Translations under genes and position numbers: made by a program
Assembly (NCBI GenBank): GCA_937925335.1
Contig: CALEWY010000014.1
Coordinates: forward strand, 1-61,702
Direction of reading: 5' to 3'
Length of the DNA stretch: 61,702 nucleotides
Source: an uncultured Acidimicrobiales bacterium
GTDB lineage: Bacteria; Actinomycetota; Acidimicrobiia; Acidimicrobiales; SZUA-35
Notes under the pieces: model-generated
The model's database searches: none
Told to the model about the DNA's origin: nothing
What the model saw: only the letters and a program-made list of their open reading frames with translations
Part shown: one piece after another, positions 25,057-32,397 of the stretch
How the letters are laid out: each line of letters opens with the position of its first letter
How positions within the stretch are numbered: position 1 is the first letter of the stretch

Positions 25057-25146
25057 ATCTCGTTCGGCCTGCCGTGTGAGATAGGTCATATGGTCCATTT
25101 GTGAACTCGTGCATCCACGGGCTGATGATCTGGCGTATCCCCATGT

Positions 25147-25782
25147 ATGACACTGACCGCCACTCGCCCTCCGCTGGCAGCGCCCCTCGTGGCGTCCCCA
25201 GGGCGATTTGCGGCCGAGGTCGGCCCGCCGATCTCGACAGATCGCTATATTCCCCCGGTGCCTGAGATGTCTCTTGAGCAACGCTTCGTCGATGGTGACG
25301 AACTCGCCCTTCGAGAAGCCTTCGATCTTCACGGAGGGCTCGTCATGGGTCTCTGCCGTCGAGTCGTTGGCCGCGACGCCGAAGATCTGACCCAGCAGGT
25401 GTTTCTTGCGGCCTGGCGCGGCCGCGATGGATTCGACCCGTCGAAGGGTTCGATCAAAAGCTGGCTCGCCGGCATCGCCCGATTTAAGTCAATCGATCAT
25501 TTGCGGGCGGCTGGCCGTCGTCCCGCGACCGGTGGCGGCGAACCTGCCGACATGGGTCACGAACAAGTTGATGCTGGTCGTGTCACCGATCGCCTCGTCT
25601 TGACCGAAGCGCTGTCCGGTTTATCGTCGGAGCGCCGCCAAGTTGTAGAATTGGCATTCTTTGCTGATCTCACCCATAGCGAAATATCCGAGCAGCTTGG
25701 CATGCCGCTCGGCACCGTAAAGAGTCACGTTCGACGGGGGTTGGAAACGTTGCGAGCAGAATTGGAGGCAAGTCATGAATGA
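25147..25782 (+). CDS. ECF sigma-70 factor
   Basis: 211 residues. After a ~40-residue N-terminal extension (a second possible start is the Met of MSLEQRFVDGD), region 2 spans about 50-120 (ALREAFDLHGGLVMGLCRRVVGRDAEDLTQQVFLAAWRG and GSIKSWLAGIARFKSIDHLR) and region 4 about 155-205 (LSSERRQVVELAFFADLTHSEISEQLGMPLGTVKSHVRRGLETLR). It resembles the SigK/SigL-type ECF group paired with RskA anti-sigma factors. Its 3' end overlaps the anti-sigma gene by eight bases. No convincing autoregulated ECF promoter was found upstream. Confidence 0.94.
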   Translation: MTLTATRPPLAAPLVASPGRFAAEVGPPISTDRYIPPVPEMSLEQRFVDGDELALREAFDLHGGLVMGLCRRVVGRDAEDLTQQVFLAAWRGRDGFDPSKGSIKSWLAGIARFKSIDHLRAAGRRPATGGGEPADMGHEQVDAGRVTDRLVLTEALSGLSSERRQVVELAFFADLTHSEISEQLGMPLGTVKSHVRRGLETLRAELEASHE

Positions 25783-26518
25783 CCCGGGTTCATTCGACGA
25801 CGGTTCGACGAACGCTGGTTCGTCTGACCACAGTGCCTCACGACGACCTGATCCCGAGATGGACGAACTCCGAGGTGAGTTCGGTTCGGTGATCGATCTC
25901 CTGCGAGACGGTCCGTCCGATATTGAGATCGAGCAGCCCGGCGAGTCGGTCTGGGCAGGGATCGAGGCCGAACTCGGCCTCGCTCCGAGCTCCGCTGATC
26001 TGGCTGGTGAACGAATCCCTCCGAGTCATCGCAGCGAGTCTGCGAAGGAGCAGGTCGATACCGCTCCCGTGATCTCGCTGAGCGACGCTCGAGAAAAGCG
26101 AAGCTGGGGCAAGCGGACTGCGGTCTTCGTTGCCGCCGCTGCTGCCGCCCTCCTCGTTGCTGTGCCGGTCGGCCTGTCGTTCGCCTCCGGCGACGATGCC
26201 ATCGAGCTTGCAGCCGACCTCGACGCCCTCGATGGTTTCGCTGGTTCCGGCCGAGCTGAAGTCGACGGCGACACCCTCGTGGTTGACGTGGAAGGTCTCG
26301 ATGCTCCAGATGGCTCGTTCTACGAACTCTGGCTGCTCGACGTCGATGGTGACGACGTGCAAACCCGCTCGATCGGCAGGATCGCCGAAGACGGCACGTT
26401 CATGATCGATCCGACGATCGATCTGGACGAGTTCAGCGTGGTCGACATCTCCATCGAAGCCGACGACGGCGACGACAGCCACAGCGGCAACTCGGTCCTC
26501 CGAGGGCCGCTGAGCTAG
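25775..26518 (+). CDS. RskA-type anti-sigma factor
   Basis: 247 residues. The cytoplasmic N-terminal part (1-110) lacks the HxxxCxxC zinc motif. One membrane helix at about 113-137 (TAVFVAAAAAALLVAVPVGLSF). The extracytoplasmic C-terminal domain (about 145-247, FYELWLLDVDGDDVQTRSIGRIAEDGTFMIDP) matches the RskA C-terminal family. It presumably sequesters the co-encoded ECF factor until regulated proteolysis releases it. Eight-base overlap with the sigma gene; six bases separate it from the convergent aroF stop. Confidence 0.9.
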   Translation: MNDPGSFDDGSTNAGSSDHSASRRPDPEMDELRGEFGSVIDLLRDGPSDIEIEQPGESVWAGIEAELGLAPSSADLAGERIPPSHRSESAKEQVDTAPVISLSDAREKRSWGKRTAVFVAAAAAALLVAVPVGLSFASGDDAIELAADLDALDGFAGSGRAEVDGDTLVVDVEGLDAPDGSFYELWLLDVDGDDVQTRSIGRIAEDGTFMIDPTIDLDEFSVVDISIEADDGDDSHSGNSVLRGPLS

Positions 26519-26524
26519 ACCGAA

Positions 26525-27892
26525 CTACCGGAGCAGTTCGCTGACCCGGAAGGCCAAGTCGACACCCTGGCGCCCATTGAGGCGAGGATCACACATCGTC
26601 TCGTATCGCTTGGCGAGGTCGCCCTGGGCAACCTCTTCTTCGCCTCCGAGGCACTCGGTGACGTCCTCGCCGGTGAGCTCGACGTGAATGCCGCCGGGCC
26701 AGGTGCCGGCTTCGCGGTGAGCGGCGAAGAACTGTGAAACCTCCGTCGTGACGTCGTCGAGGTGACGAGTCTTGTGGCCGGACTCGGCGGTGAAGGTGTT
26801 GCCATGCATCGGGTCGGAGGCCCACACCACCGAGTGTTCGGCGTCTCGCACCGCTTCGAGGAGCGGCGGCAAGTTGTCGGCGACTTTGTCGGCGCCCATT
26901 CGGACGATCAGCGTCAGGCGGCCGGGATCGCGATCGGGGTTCAGCGCTTCACAGAGACCGAGAACGTCCTCAGGGGTGGCGGTTGGGCCAACCTTGCAGC
27001 CGATCGGGTTCTTGATGCCCTTGCAGAATTCGACGTGGGCACCGTCGAGCTGACGAGTGCGCTCACCGATCCAGATCATGTGAGCGGAGCAGTCGTACCA
27101 ATCATCGGTGAGGCTGTCCTGGCGGGTGAGGGCCTCCTCGTATTCGAGGATGAGAGCCTCGTGGCTGGTGTAGAAATCAGCCTCGTGAATCTCGGGATGA
27201 TTCGACGACACGCCGGCGGCTTCCATGAAACGCAATGCACGGTCGATCTCAGCTGCGAGGTCGGAGTAGCGCTGACCCTCGGGTGAGCTGGCCACGAACT
27301 CTTGGTTCCACGCCTGGACGCGGTGCAGATCGGCAAAACCGCCCTTGGTGAAGGCTCGAAGCAGGTTGAGCGTTGAGGCGGACTGGTTGTAGGCCTGGAT
27401 CAGGCGCTCGGGGTTCGGACGGCGATTGTCCGAAGAGAAGGGCAGGTCGTTGACCATGTGGCCGAGGAATGACGGCAGCTCGGTGCCATCGATCGTCTCG
27501 GTCTGGCTGGAGCGTGGTTTCGCAAACTGTCCGGCGATTCGGCCGACCTTGACGGTCGGGACACCGGAGGAATAGGTCAACACGACTGCCATCTGAAGAA
27601 TGACTCGCAGCTTCTCGCGAATCGCCACCGCGTTAAATCCGTCGAAGGATTCGGCGCAATCACCTGCCTGCAACAAGAAGGCTTCACCACTCGCGACACG
27701 GGCGAGTTCAGCCTTGAGTGAGCGAGCTTCGCCAGCAAACACGAGGGGCGGCAGGGTGGACAGGCCTTTGCAGGTCCGCTCGAGCTCGGCAACATCGGGC
27801 CACGCGGGCTGATGTTTGGCGGGAAGGCCCCTCCAACTCGCGGGATGCCAGGCGGTTGCACCTGCTGTTGTTTGAGAGCCGTCAGTCGTCAC
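26525..27892 (-). CDS. aroF: 3-deoxy-7-phosphoheptulonate synthase, class II
   Basis: First shikimate-pathway enzyme (PEP + erythrose 4-phosphate). Class II (AroA_II) family: WHPASWRGLPAKHQPAWPD, FLLQAGDCAESFDGFNA, VGRIAGQFAKPRSS, HMIWIGERTRQLDGAH, GIKNPIGCKVGP, SDPMHGNTF and LTGEDVTECLGG are visible. From GTG 27892 it has 455 residues, close to the family length. An upstream ATG at 27994 would add 34 Cys-rich residues that look non-coding. Actinobacteria typically use this class. It is convergent with the anti-sigma gene. Confidence 0.95.
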   Translation of the reverse strand: MTTDGSQTTAGATAWHPASWRGLPAKHQPAWPDVAELERTCKGLSTLPPLVFAGEARSLKAELARVASGEAFLLQAGDCAESFDGFNAVAIREKLRVILQMAVVLTYSSGVPTVKVGRIAGQFAKPRSSQTETIDGTELPSFLGHMVNDLPFSSDNRRPNPERLIQAYNQSASTLNLLRAFTKGGFADLHRVQAWNQEFVASSPEGQRYSDLAAEIDRALRFMEAAGVSSNHPEIHEADFYTSHEALILEYEEALTRQDSLTDDWYDCSAHMIWIGERTRQLDGAHVEFCKGIKNPIGCKVGPTATPEDVLGLCEALNPDRDPGRLTLIVRMGADKVADNLPPLLEAVRDAEHSVVWASDPMHGNTFTAESGHKTRHLDDVTTEVSQFFAAHREAGTWPGGIHVELTGEDVTECLGGEEEVAQGDLAKRYETMCDPRLNGRQGVDLAFRVSELLR

Positions 27893-27990
27893 CAGCCCAG
27901 TCTTTCGGACTTTGTCAGCAAAAGCACAGCAGTTTGTTGGGCAATCCAAAACACTGGGCTGACCAAAACAACGGTGCTGACAACGCATGG

Positions 27991-28031
27991 CCAAAACGAG
28001 AACGGCCCCGGCACGTTGTGCCGGGGCCGTT
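27991..28031 (-). terminator. terminator after the group 2 sigma factor gene
   Basis: Perfect 14-pair stem AACGGCCCCGGCAC (28001-28014) / GTGCCGGGGCCGTT (28018-28031) with a 3-base loop. On the minus strand it is followed by CTCGTTTTGG, so it should stop transcription from the sigma gene before aroF. Confidence 0.88.
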
Positions 28032-28042
28032 GTTCAGAATTT

Positions 28043-28093
28043 CAGAGCGCTATCAATTGCAGAGCGCTATCAATCGCAGAGCGCGATCAAGCA
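28043..28093 (-). repeat. 17-bp tandem repeat x3 at the 3' end of the sigma factor gene
   Basis: CAGAGCGCTATCAATTG (28043-28059), CAGAGCGCTATCAATCG (28060-28076) and a third, more diverged copy (28077-28093) that contains the stop codon (28087-28089) and last codons of the sigma gene. Confidence 0.9.
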
Positions 28094-28926
28094 GCGTCGA
28101 AGTCAGCCATGACATCGCCGGCCTGGTCACGAACGGCGCTGACCGCTCGCTTCACGAGGCGGCGGGCCGCCTCTGCGGTAACACCCAGCTCGTCGCCAAC
28201 TTCGCGGTAGCTGCGCTTGCGGCCATCGTTGAGTCCAAAGCGCTGCTCGACGGCGTAACGAGCACGAGGGTCGAGCACGTCGAGAAGTCCGGTGACCATG
28301 GTCTCTTCGGCCTTGGCCATGACCTCGGTCTCTGGACCGTCCTTGGAGTCGGGGAGGAGGTCGACGAGCTCGTTCGAGTCGTCGTCACCAATGGTGCGGT
28401 CGAGCGAGGTCGGGGTGGTGAGACGGTGAAGGCGTGCGTGCTCGTCATCGAGCTCGTCGCCGTCGCCGGAAACCTGGCGCAGAGCGGCACGGAGGCTCGC
28501 TGAGCGATCGCCTGGAAGGCGAACCAGGCTGGCCTTCTGGTCGAGCGCGCGGCCGATGGCCTGGCGAATCCAGAAGGTTGCGTAGGTGGAGAACTTGAAA
28601 CCCTTGCGCCAGTCGAACTTGTCGACTGCGTGCTCGAGTCCAAGGTTGCCTTCCTGAATGAGGTCGAGGAGTTCCATCGACGGAGGAAGGGGGTAACGGC
28701 GGGCGACGCTGACGACCAAGCGAAGGTTGGCTCGAATGAACCGATCCTTTGCTCGGGCGGCGGCACGGACGGCACGACGGTTCTCGGCGGAGTTTTCACC
28801 CTCGTCGATCCGTTCTTGGGCGTCGCGGCCCTTTTCGATGATTTGACTGAGCTCTCGTTCCTCATCTGCGGTGAGCAGGGGAACAAGGCCGATTTCGTTG
28901 AGGTACTGGCCGACGGAATCACTCAT
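28087..28926 (-). CDS. group 2 (RpoD-related) sigma-70 factor
   Basis: 279 residues, no region 1.1. Region 1.2: SVGQYLNEIGLVPLLTADEERELSQIIEKG. Region 2: ANLRLVVSVARRYPLPPSMELLDLIQEGNLGLEHAVDKFDWRKGFKFSTYATFWIRQAIGRALDQ. Region 4: LDVLDPRARYAVEQRFGLNDGRKRSYREVGDELGVTAEAARRLVKRAV. Region 3 is short: only about 34 residues lie between VRLP and TSLDRTIGDDDSNEL, so the usual helix-turn-helix of region 3.1 is abridged. Probably a HrdB/SigB-type alternative vegetative sigma factor for stress or growth phase. Followed by a strong terminator. Confidence 0.92.
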   Translation of the reverse strand: MSDSVGQYLNEIGLVPLLTADEERELSQIIEKGRDAQERIDEGENSAENRRAVRAAARAKDRFIRANLRLVVSVARRYPLPPSMELLDLIQEGNLGLEHAVDKFDWRKGFKFSTYATFWIRQAIGRALDQKASLVRLPGDRSASLRAALRQVSGDGDELDDEHARLHRLTTPTSLDRTIGDDDSNELVDLLPDSKDGPETEVMAKAEETMVTGLLDVLDPRARYAVEQRFGLNDGRKRSYREVGDELGVTAEAARRLVKRAVSAVRDQAGDVMADFDAA

Positions 28927-29309
28927 GGCGCGGTGCTACTTCTTTGCTGGGAGGGTTCAAACGATGACATGACGATCAGAGGGGGTAAGGATTCTGATCT
29001 GGATGTTGCGCTTGACACACCGGCGGGTTCGGATGCGGGGAAGTGAGTTGCACGGAATTTCAAGAGCTGTGCTTGAGGGAGTGCAAGGGGGGTTTCCCGT
29101 TGATCGAGATGTGGTGCTGCGGGCGCTTCTAGTCCAAACGCACGGTTTACTACATATTGTTCCAATAGAAAAGTGACATGTGTCACTTGGCGGTGGTAAT
29201 CGCTCAGGCCACCGCTAAGGCAGCCGATACACCTTGACCCCATCGGGGTGACCAAAACAGGCCAGGTATGACGCCACACGAGCCAGACCAGACGGTACGA
29301 GACAAGAGC
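28927..29309. other. 383-base intergenic region between divergent sigma factor and nadD
   Basis: The longest stretch without a recognisable gene here. It holds the divergent promoters, an A/T-rich island (about 29141-29180, unusual for this GC-rich DNA) and a perfect dyad (29171-29188). No conserved small ORF was recognised. An ATG at 29268 is in frame with nadD and could extend it by 14 residues. Confidence 0.7.
29171..29188. promoter_or_regulatory. dyad-symmetric operator candidate
   Basis: AAGTGACATGTGTCACTT: perfect 8-base inverted repeat AAGTGACA / TGTCACTT around TG, next to an A/T-rich island between the divergent group 2 sigma and nadD genes. The size and symmetry suit a dimeric helix-turn-helix repressor. 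Confidence 0.5.
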
Positions 29310-29927
29310 ATGCACCGCCGCATCGGGCTATTCGGTGGCACCTTCGATCCGCCGCACCTCGGCCACCTGGTCGTTGCGGATCAAGTTCGCTCCGAGATGG
29401 GCCTCGACGAGTGCTGGCTTGTTGTGGCAAACGACCCGTGGCAAAAATCGGGAACCCGAAACGTCACACAAGCGGCCACCCGACTGGCCCTCGTGCGGGC
29501 AGCACTTGGTGACCCTGCGCTCGATGGTTCGGTCGGGGGTCTGCACGCCAGCGATGTGGAGCTCGAAGAGGATGGGCCGAGTTACACCATCGACACGCTC
29601 GCCACCCTTCAGGCCCGGCACGAGAACGTCGAATGGTTTGTCGTCGTCGGCCAAGATGCGGCATCACGCCTCGACACCTGGGATCGAGCGGATGAGCTCA
29701 AGAAGGTCGCCAACTTCGTTGTCGTGAACCGTCCCGGTTCGCCGGCTGGGTCGGGTGCGGGAATGTCCGACGGATGGCACATCGAACATGTTGTTGTGCC
29801 GCCGCTCGACATCTCCAGCACCGATCTCCGCGCTCGTTTCGCAGCGGGCCGATCGGTGCGCTTCTTGGTGCCCGATGCCGTCATCGACCTTGTCGACGAG
29901 TTGGGGATCTATCGTCCGCAATCGTGA
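29310..29927 (+). CDS. nadD: nicotinate-nucleotide adenylyltransferase
   Basis: Makes deamido-NAD from NaMN and ATP in NAD synthesis. 205 residues from ATG 29310, beginning MHRRIGLFGGTFDPPHLGHLVVA with the nucleotidyltransferase HLGH motif (16-19) and ending with ISSTDLRARFAAGRSVRFLVPDAVIDLV, the ISxTxxR-type motif. ATG 29268 is an alternative that adds MTPHEPDQTVRDKS, which is not conserved-looking. The stop overlaps the next GTG (GTGA at 29924). The nadD/LytR-like/rsfS order is standard in actinobacteria. Confidence 0.95.
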   Translation: MHRRIGLFGGTFDPPHLGHLVVADQVRSEMGLDECWLVVANDPWQKSGTRNVTQAATRLALVRAALGDPALDGSVGGLHASDVELEEDGPSYTIDTLATLQARHENVEWFVVVGQDAASRLDTWDRADELKKVANFVVVNRPGSPAGSGAGMSDGWHIEHVVVPPLDISSTDLRARFAAGRSVRFLVPDAVIDLVDELGIYRPQS

Positions 29928-31048
29928 TTCGGGCGATCACCACAACCGAAGATCCCCCGCGGGCGTCGCCACCGCTGCTGTTCATGGTGGCCGAACTCGT
30001 GCTTGTCAGCGCGATTCCGTTTGTCGGGTGGCGAGGTTTCGACGCGCTCTTGGATTCGCGAGCCGGAACGTTCGTCGAGGGCCCTGGCCCCGCCGAGCCT
30101 GGCTGGGAGGCGTTCGTGGATTCGAGTCCCGTATCTCTCGTCGTCGAGGTCGACCGATCGATCGTGACCGGCGCTGTGCTGATCACCCAACCGGAGGCCG
30201 ATCGAGCTGGTGGTGCCGTCATCTTGATCCCGGGTGACCTGACGATCGACGGCACTGGACTGTCAGAGATGACCCCCGATCAGGTTGCAACATCGTTATC
30301 TGGTGCGCTTCACCTGGCGATCGGCACCGTTGACGTCGTCGATCGAAGTCGATGGTCGGAGGTGCTGGCCGGCCGGAGTTGGGTCGTGAACAACCCTGAC
30401 CCTGTGCCGGGTGAACTCGCACTCGCTGACGCCGAAGCTGCGGACGAGGCCCCAGAAATCGAAGACGGCTCCCCTGCGCTGGTCGAGGTGGGGGAGGTGG
30501 TGCTCGAAGGTGAGGTGATCGCCGCTTACGTCGGCCGACCAGCAACCGGCGCCACGTTCGAGTCGTTGATGGTGAGGCGGTCGCTGTGGTGGTCCACGCT
30601 CCTCGCCGATCCTCCGAGCACCGATACCACCCTCGGGGTCCTCGTCAACGCTCTGGCGAGCGGGCCGATCGTGCTCGAAGAGATGCCGACCATCGTCGAT
30701 GAAACCGGCCGCCACCTCGACGAACTCGCGGTGGACGCGTTGATTGCTGAGACGGTTCCATTCCCTGCCGGTGCTGAGCCGGGTGACCGGGTGCGAGTGC
30801 GCGTGTTGGTTCGTTCGCCTGACATCGATGTCAGCGCGGCCGCGCGTGATCTCGGACGGCTTGGCTATGAGGTCGTCCGCATCGGAAACGCTCCGATGTT
30901 CGACGACGGTCCGACCTCGGTGATTGCGCCGCTTGGAATGGACGACGCCAGGATCGCCGACCTTGTGGCATCGGTGGGCGCCGATAGCCTCCAGGTGGAT
31001 GAGACCGATGTGGACTCAGGGGTTGTCACGGTTCTGATCGGAACCTGA
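29924..31048 (+). CDS. LytR/CpsA/Psr-related protein with LytR_C-like domain, apparently degenerate
   Basis: 374 residues from GTG 29924, which overlaps the nadD stop. N-terminal membrane helix about 17-33 (PPLLFMVAELVLVSAIPFVG). A ~250-residue extracellular region follows, with AVILIPGDLTIDG where LCP enzymes carry their catalytic Arg/Asp motif (SIPRD), so the key arginine is missing. The C-terminal ~85 residues (VRVRVLVRSPDIDVSAAARDLGRLGYEVVRIGNAP to SGVVTVLIG) resemble the LytR_C domain. Position between nadD and rsfS, where other actinobacteria carry an LCP/LytR gene, supports the assignment. Enzymatic activity is doubtful. Confidence 0.6.
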   Translation: MIRAITTTEDPPRASPPLLFMVAELVLVSAIPFVGWRGFDALLDSRAGTFVEGPGPAEPGWEAFVDSSPVSLVVEVDRSIVTGAVLITQPEADRAGGAVILIPGDLTIDGTGLSEMTPDQVATSLSGALHLAIGTVDVVDRSRWSEVLAGRSWVVNNPDPVPGELALADAEAADEAPEIEDGSPALVEVGEVVLEGEVIAAYVGRPATGATFESLMVRRSLWWSTLLADPPSTDTTLGVLVNALASGPIVLEEMPTIVDETGRHLDELAVDALIAETVPFPAGAEPGDRVRVRVLVRSPDIDVSAAARDLGRLGYEVVRIGNAPMFDDGPTSVIAPLGMDDARIADLVASVGADSLQVDETDVDSGVVTVLIGT

Positions 31049-31085
31049 CAACACTCAGCGTCCGGATCTCCACCGACACCCAAGC

Positions 31086-31490
31086 GTGCGAACAAAAGGC
31101 GAAGTCCTGAGCGACGAACAAATTACCGAGTGGGTCCGCAAAGCGGCCCATGCAGCAGACGACAAACTCGGCTTGCGGACCGACGCATTCTTCGTTGGCG
31201 ATGTGTTGGGCATCACCGACTGGTTCGTTGTCACATCAGGCAACAATTCCCGACAGGTAAAGGCCATCGTCGAAGAGGTCGAAGAGAGAGTCGCCCTCGA
31301 TGGCGGACCAAAGCCGGTTCGCGTCGAAGGCCTCAACGACAACATGAGCTGGGTGCTCATGGACTACGGCTCGTTCGTGGTGCACGTGTTCGACGAAGAA
31401 GCTCGCGAGTACTACGAACTCGAACGGCTTTGGCAAGACGTGCGTCGCCTCGATCTGGGTCTGCCGACCGCACCTGGCCCGTCCGAGTAG
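31086..31490 (+). CDS. rsfS: ribosomal silencing factor RsfS
   Basis: Binds L14 and blocks subunit joining when nutrients run low. 134 residues: WVRKAAHAADDKLGLRTDAFFVGDVLGITDWFVVTSGNNSRQVKAIVEEVEERV and WVLMDYGSFVVHVFDEEAREYYELERLW are the family core. GTG start with no obvious Shine-Dalgarno; the preceding gene ends 37 bases upstream. Third gene of the nadD cluster. Confidence 0.95.
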   Translation: MRTKGEVLSDEQITEWVRKAAHAADDKLGLRTDAFFVGDVLGITDWFVVTSGNNSRQVKAIVEEVEERVALDGGPKPVRVEGLNDNMSWVLMDYGSFVVHVFDEEAREYYELERLWQDVRRLDLGLPTAPGPSE

Positions 31491-31507
31491 ATGAGCGAGC
31501 GCCCGGC

Positions 31508-32116
31508 ATGAGCGAAGGCCTGAAAACGACACTGCGATACATCAAGCACTCGAAGGAGTGCTGGTCGTCACCCGTCAACGACGCAGCGGTTGCTGCGCTT
31601 GCACCGAAGCTCGGAGAGGTGGTGCTCGACGTTGGAGCCGGGATGGGGGCGTCAGTCTTCGCCGCAGCCAAGCTCGTCGGACCCAGCGAAACCGGCCGTG
31701 TGGTGGTCGCAGAACCGAACGCGGTGCTGATGAAGGTGCTCATGGCGCGTCGTCTCGCCATGGGGAAGAACCGAATCACCGTCGAGTTGCACCAAGACGG
31801 GTTCGACGGTTTGCCGGCAGCTGATGACTACATCGACGCCGCGATCGCGGTGAACGTCATGCATCACGTCGACGATCATGCGACGGCAGCCTCCGAGCTT
31901 GCCCGAGTCGTGAAACCGGGCGGCCGAGTTCTGCTCGTCGATCAGGACTTTGGCCCGGACCACGGCCACGACCACAGCCCCGAGGAGTTCGGCTACACGC
32001 TGATGAATCCCGAGGAGCTCGGAGCCGAGCTCACCAAGGCCGGGTTCGCCGAAGTCGACACGAGCATCACCGAACTCGCCGGGTCGCCCGTGTTCGCTGT
32101 TTCCGCCACCCGCTAA
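31508..32116 (+). CDS. class I SAM-dependent methyltransferase
   Basis: 202 residues from ATG 31508. Motif I VVLDVGAGMGASVFAAAKLVG, motif II-like AIAVNVMHHVDDHATAASELARVVKPGGRVLLVDQDFG (methyltransferase 11 type), and a His/Asp-rich stretch DFGPDHGHDHSPEE. Substrate not recognisable. It starts 17 bases after rsfS; an earlier out-of-frame ATGAGCGA at 31491 duplicates the start sequence at 31508. Possibly an arsenite/ubiquinone-type small-molecule methylase, but nothing here decides. Confidence 0.85.
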   Translation: MSEGLKTTLRYIKHSKECWSSPVNDAAVAALAPKLGEVVLDVGAGMGASVFAAAKLVGPSETGRVVVAEPNAVLMKVLMARRLAMGKNRITVELHQDGFDGLPAADDYIDAAIAVNVMHHVDDHATAASELARVVKPGGRVLLVDQDFGPDHGHDHSPEEFGYTLMNPEELGAELTKAGFAEVDTSITELAGSPVFAVSATR

Positions 32117-32124
32117 CACCTCCT

Positions 32125-32149
32125 CTTTTGACACACAGCTGTTCAAAAG
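32125..32149. other. inverted repeat before tRNA-Ala
   Basis: CTTTTGA (32125-32131) and TCAAAAG (32143-32149) form a 7-pair stem just after the methyltransferase stop. The left arm includes TTGACA (32128-32133), a perfect -35 sequence, but no good -10 lies 16-18 bases on. TACGCT at 32175-32180 is the nearest -10-like element before the tRNA. Confidence 0.4.
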
Positions 32150-32204
32150 ACGTGGTCTGGCGTTGCCGGTTTGGTACGCTCACGTCTCCCTACCGGGGCA
32201 ACCC

Positions 32205-32277
32205 GGGGCTATAGCTCAGTTGGTAGAGCGCCTCCATGGCATGGAGGAGGTCAGGAGTTCAATTCTCCTTAGCTCCA
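32205..32277 (+). tRNA. tRNA-Ala (GGC anticodon)
   Basis: 73 nt cloverleaf: acceptor GGGGCTA / TAGCTCC with discriminator A (32277), D arm AGCTCAGTTGGTAGAGC, anticodon stem CCTCC / GGAGG with loop ATGGCAT (anticodon GGC), and T arm AGGAG TTCAATT CTCCT. The 3' CCA is not encoded (sequence continues CAAG), so it is added after transcription. Confidence 0.97.
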
Positions 32278-32284
32278 CAAGAAC

Positions 32285-32314
32285 AACAGCAAGACCAAAA
32301 ACAGCAAGACCAAA
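32285..32314 (+). repeat. 15-bp tandem repeat x2 after tRNA-Ala
   Basis: AACAGCAAGACCAAA at 32285-32299 and 32300-32314, between the tRNA 3' end and its terminator. Confidence 0.92.
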
Positions 32315-32321
32315 AACGTTG

Positions 32322-32356
32322 AAACTGCGGCCCGATGGCCGCAGTTTTTCGTTTTG
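32322..32356 (+). terminator. intrinsic terminator after tRNA-Ala
   Basis: Eleven-pair stem AAACTGCGGCC (32322-32332) / GGCCGCAGTTT (32337-32347), 4-base loop, then TTCGTTTTG. Confidence 0.88.
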
Positions 32357-32397
32357 TGCGTATTGCGAGTTACTCGCGCGTAACCTTTTCGATCGTT

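Noticed and set aside
25057-25146. ECF-type autoregulated promoter before the ECF sigma gene
   Set aside because: A GAACT and a CGTA are present, but 26 bases apart instead of about 16-17.
27893-27994. 34-residue N-terminal extension of DAHP synthase
   Set aside because: Cys-rich, unlike the family, and the GTG at 27892 gives a normal N-terminus.
28923-29315. 130-codon minus-strand frame upstream of the sigma factor
   Set aside because: No domain, covers the promoter dyad and A/T-rich island, and its start lies within nadD.
32335-32397. ATG 32335 as the acyl-AMP ligase start
   Set aside because: It lies inside the stem of the tRNA-Ala terminator; the extension is not family-like.
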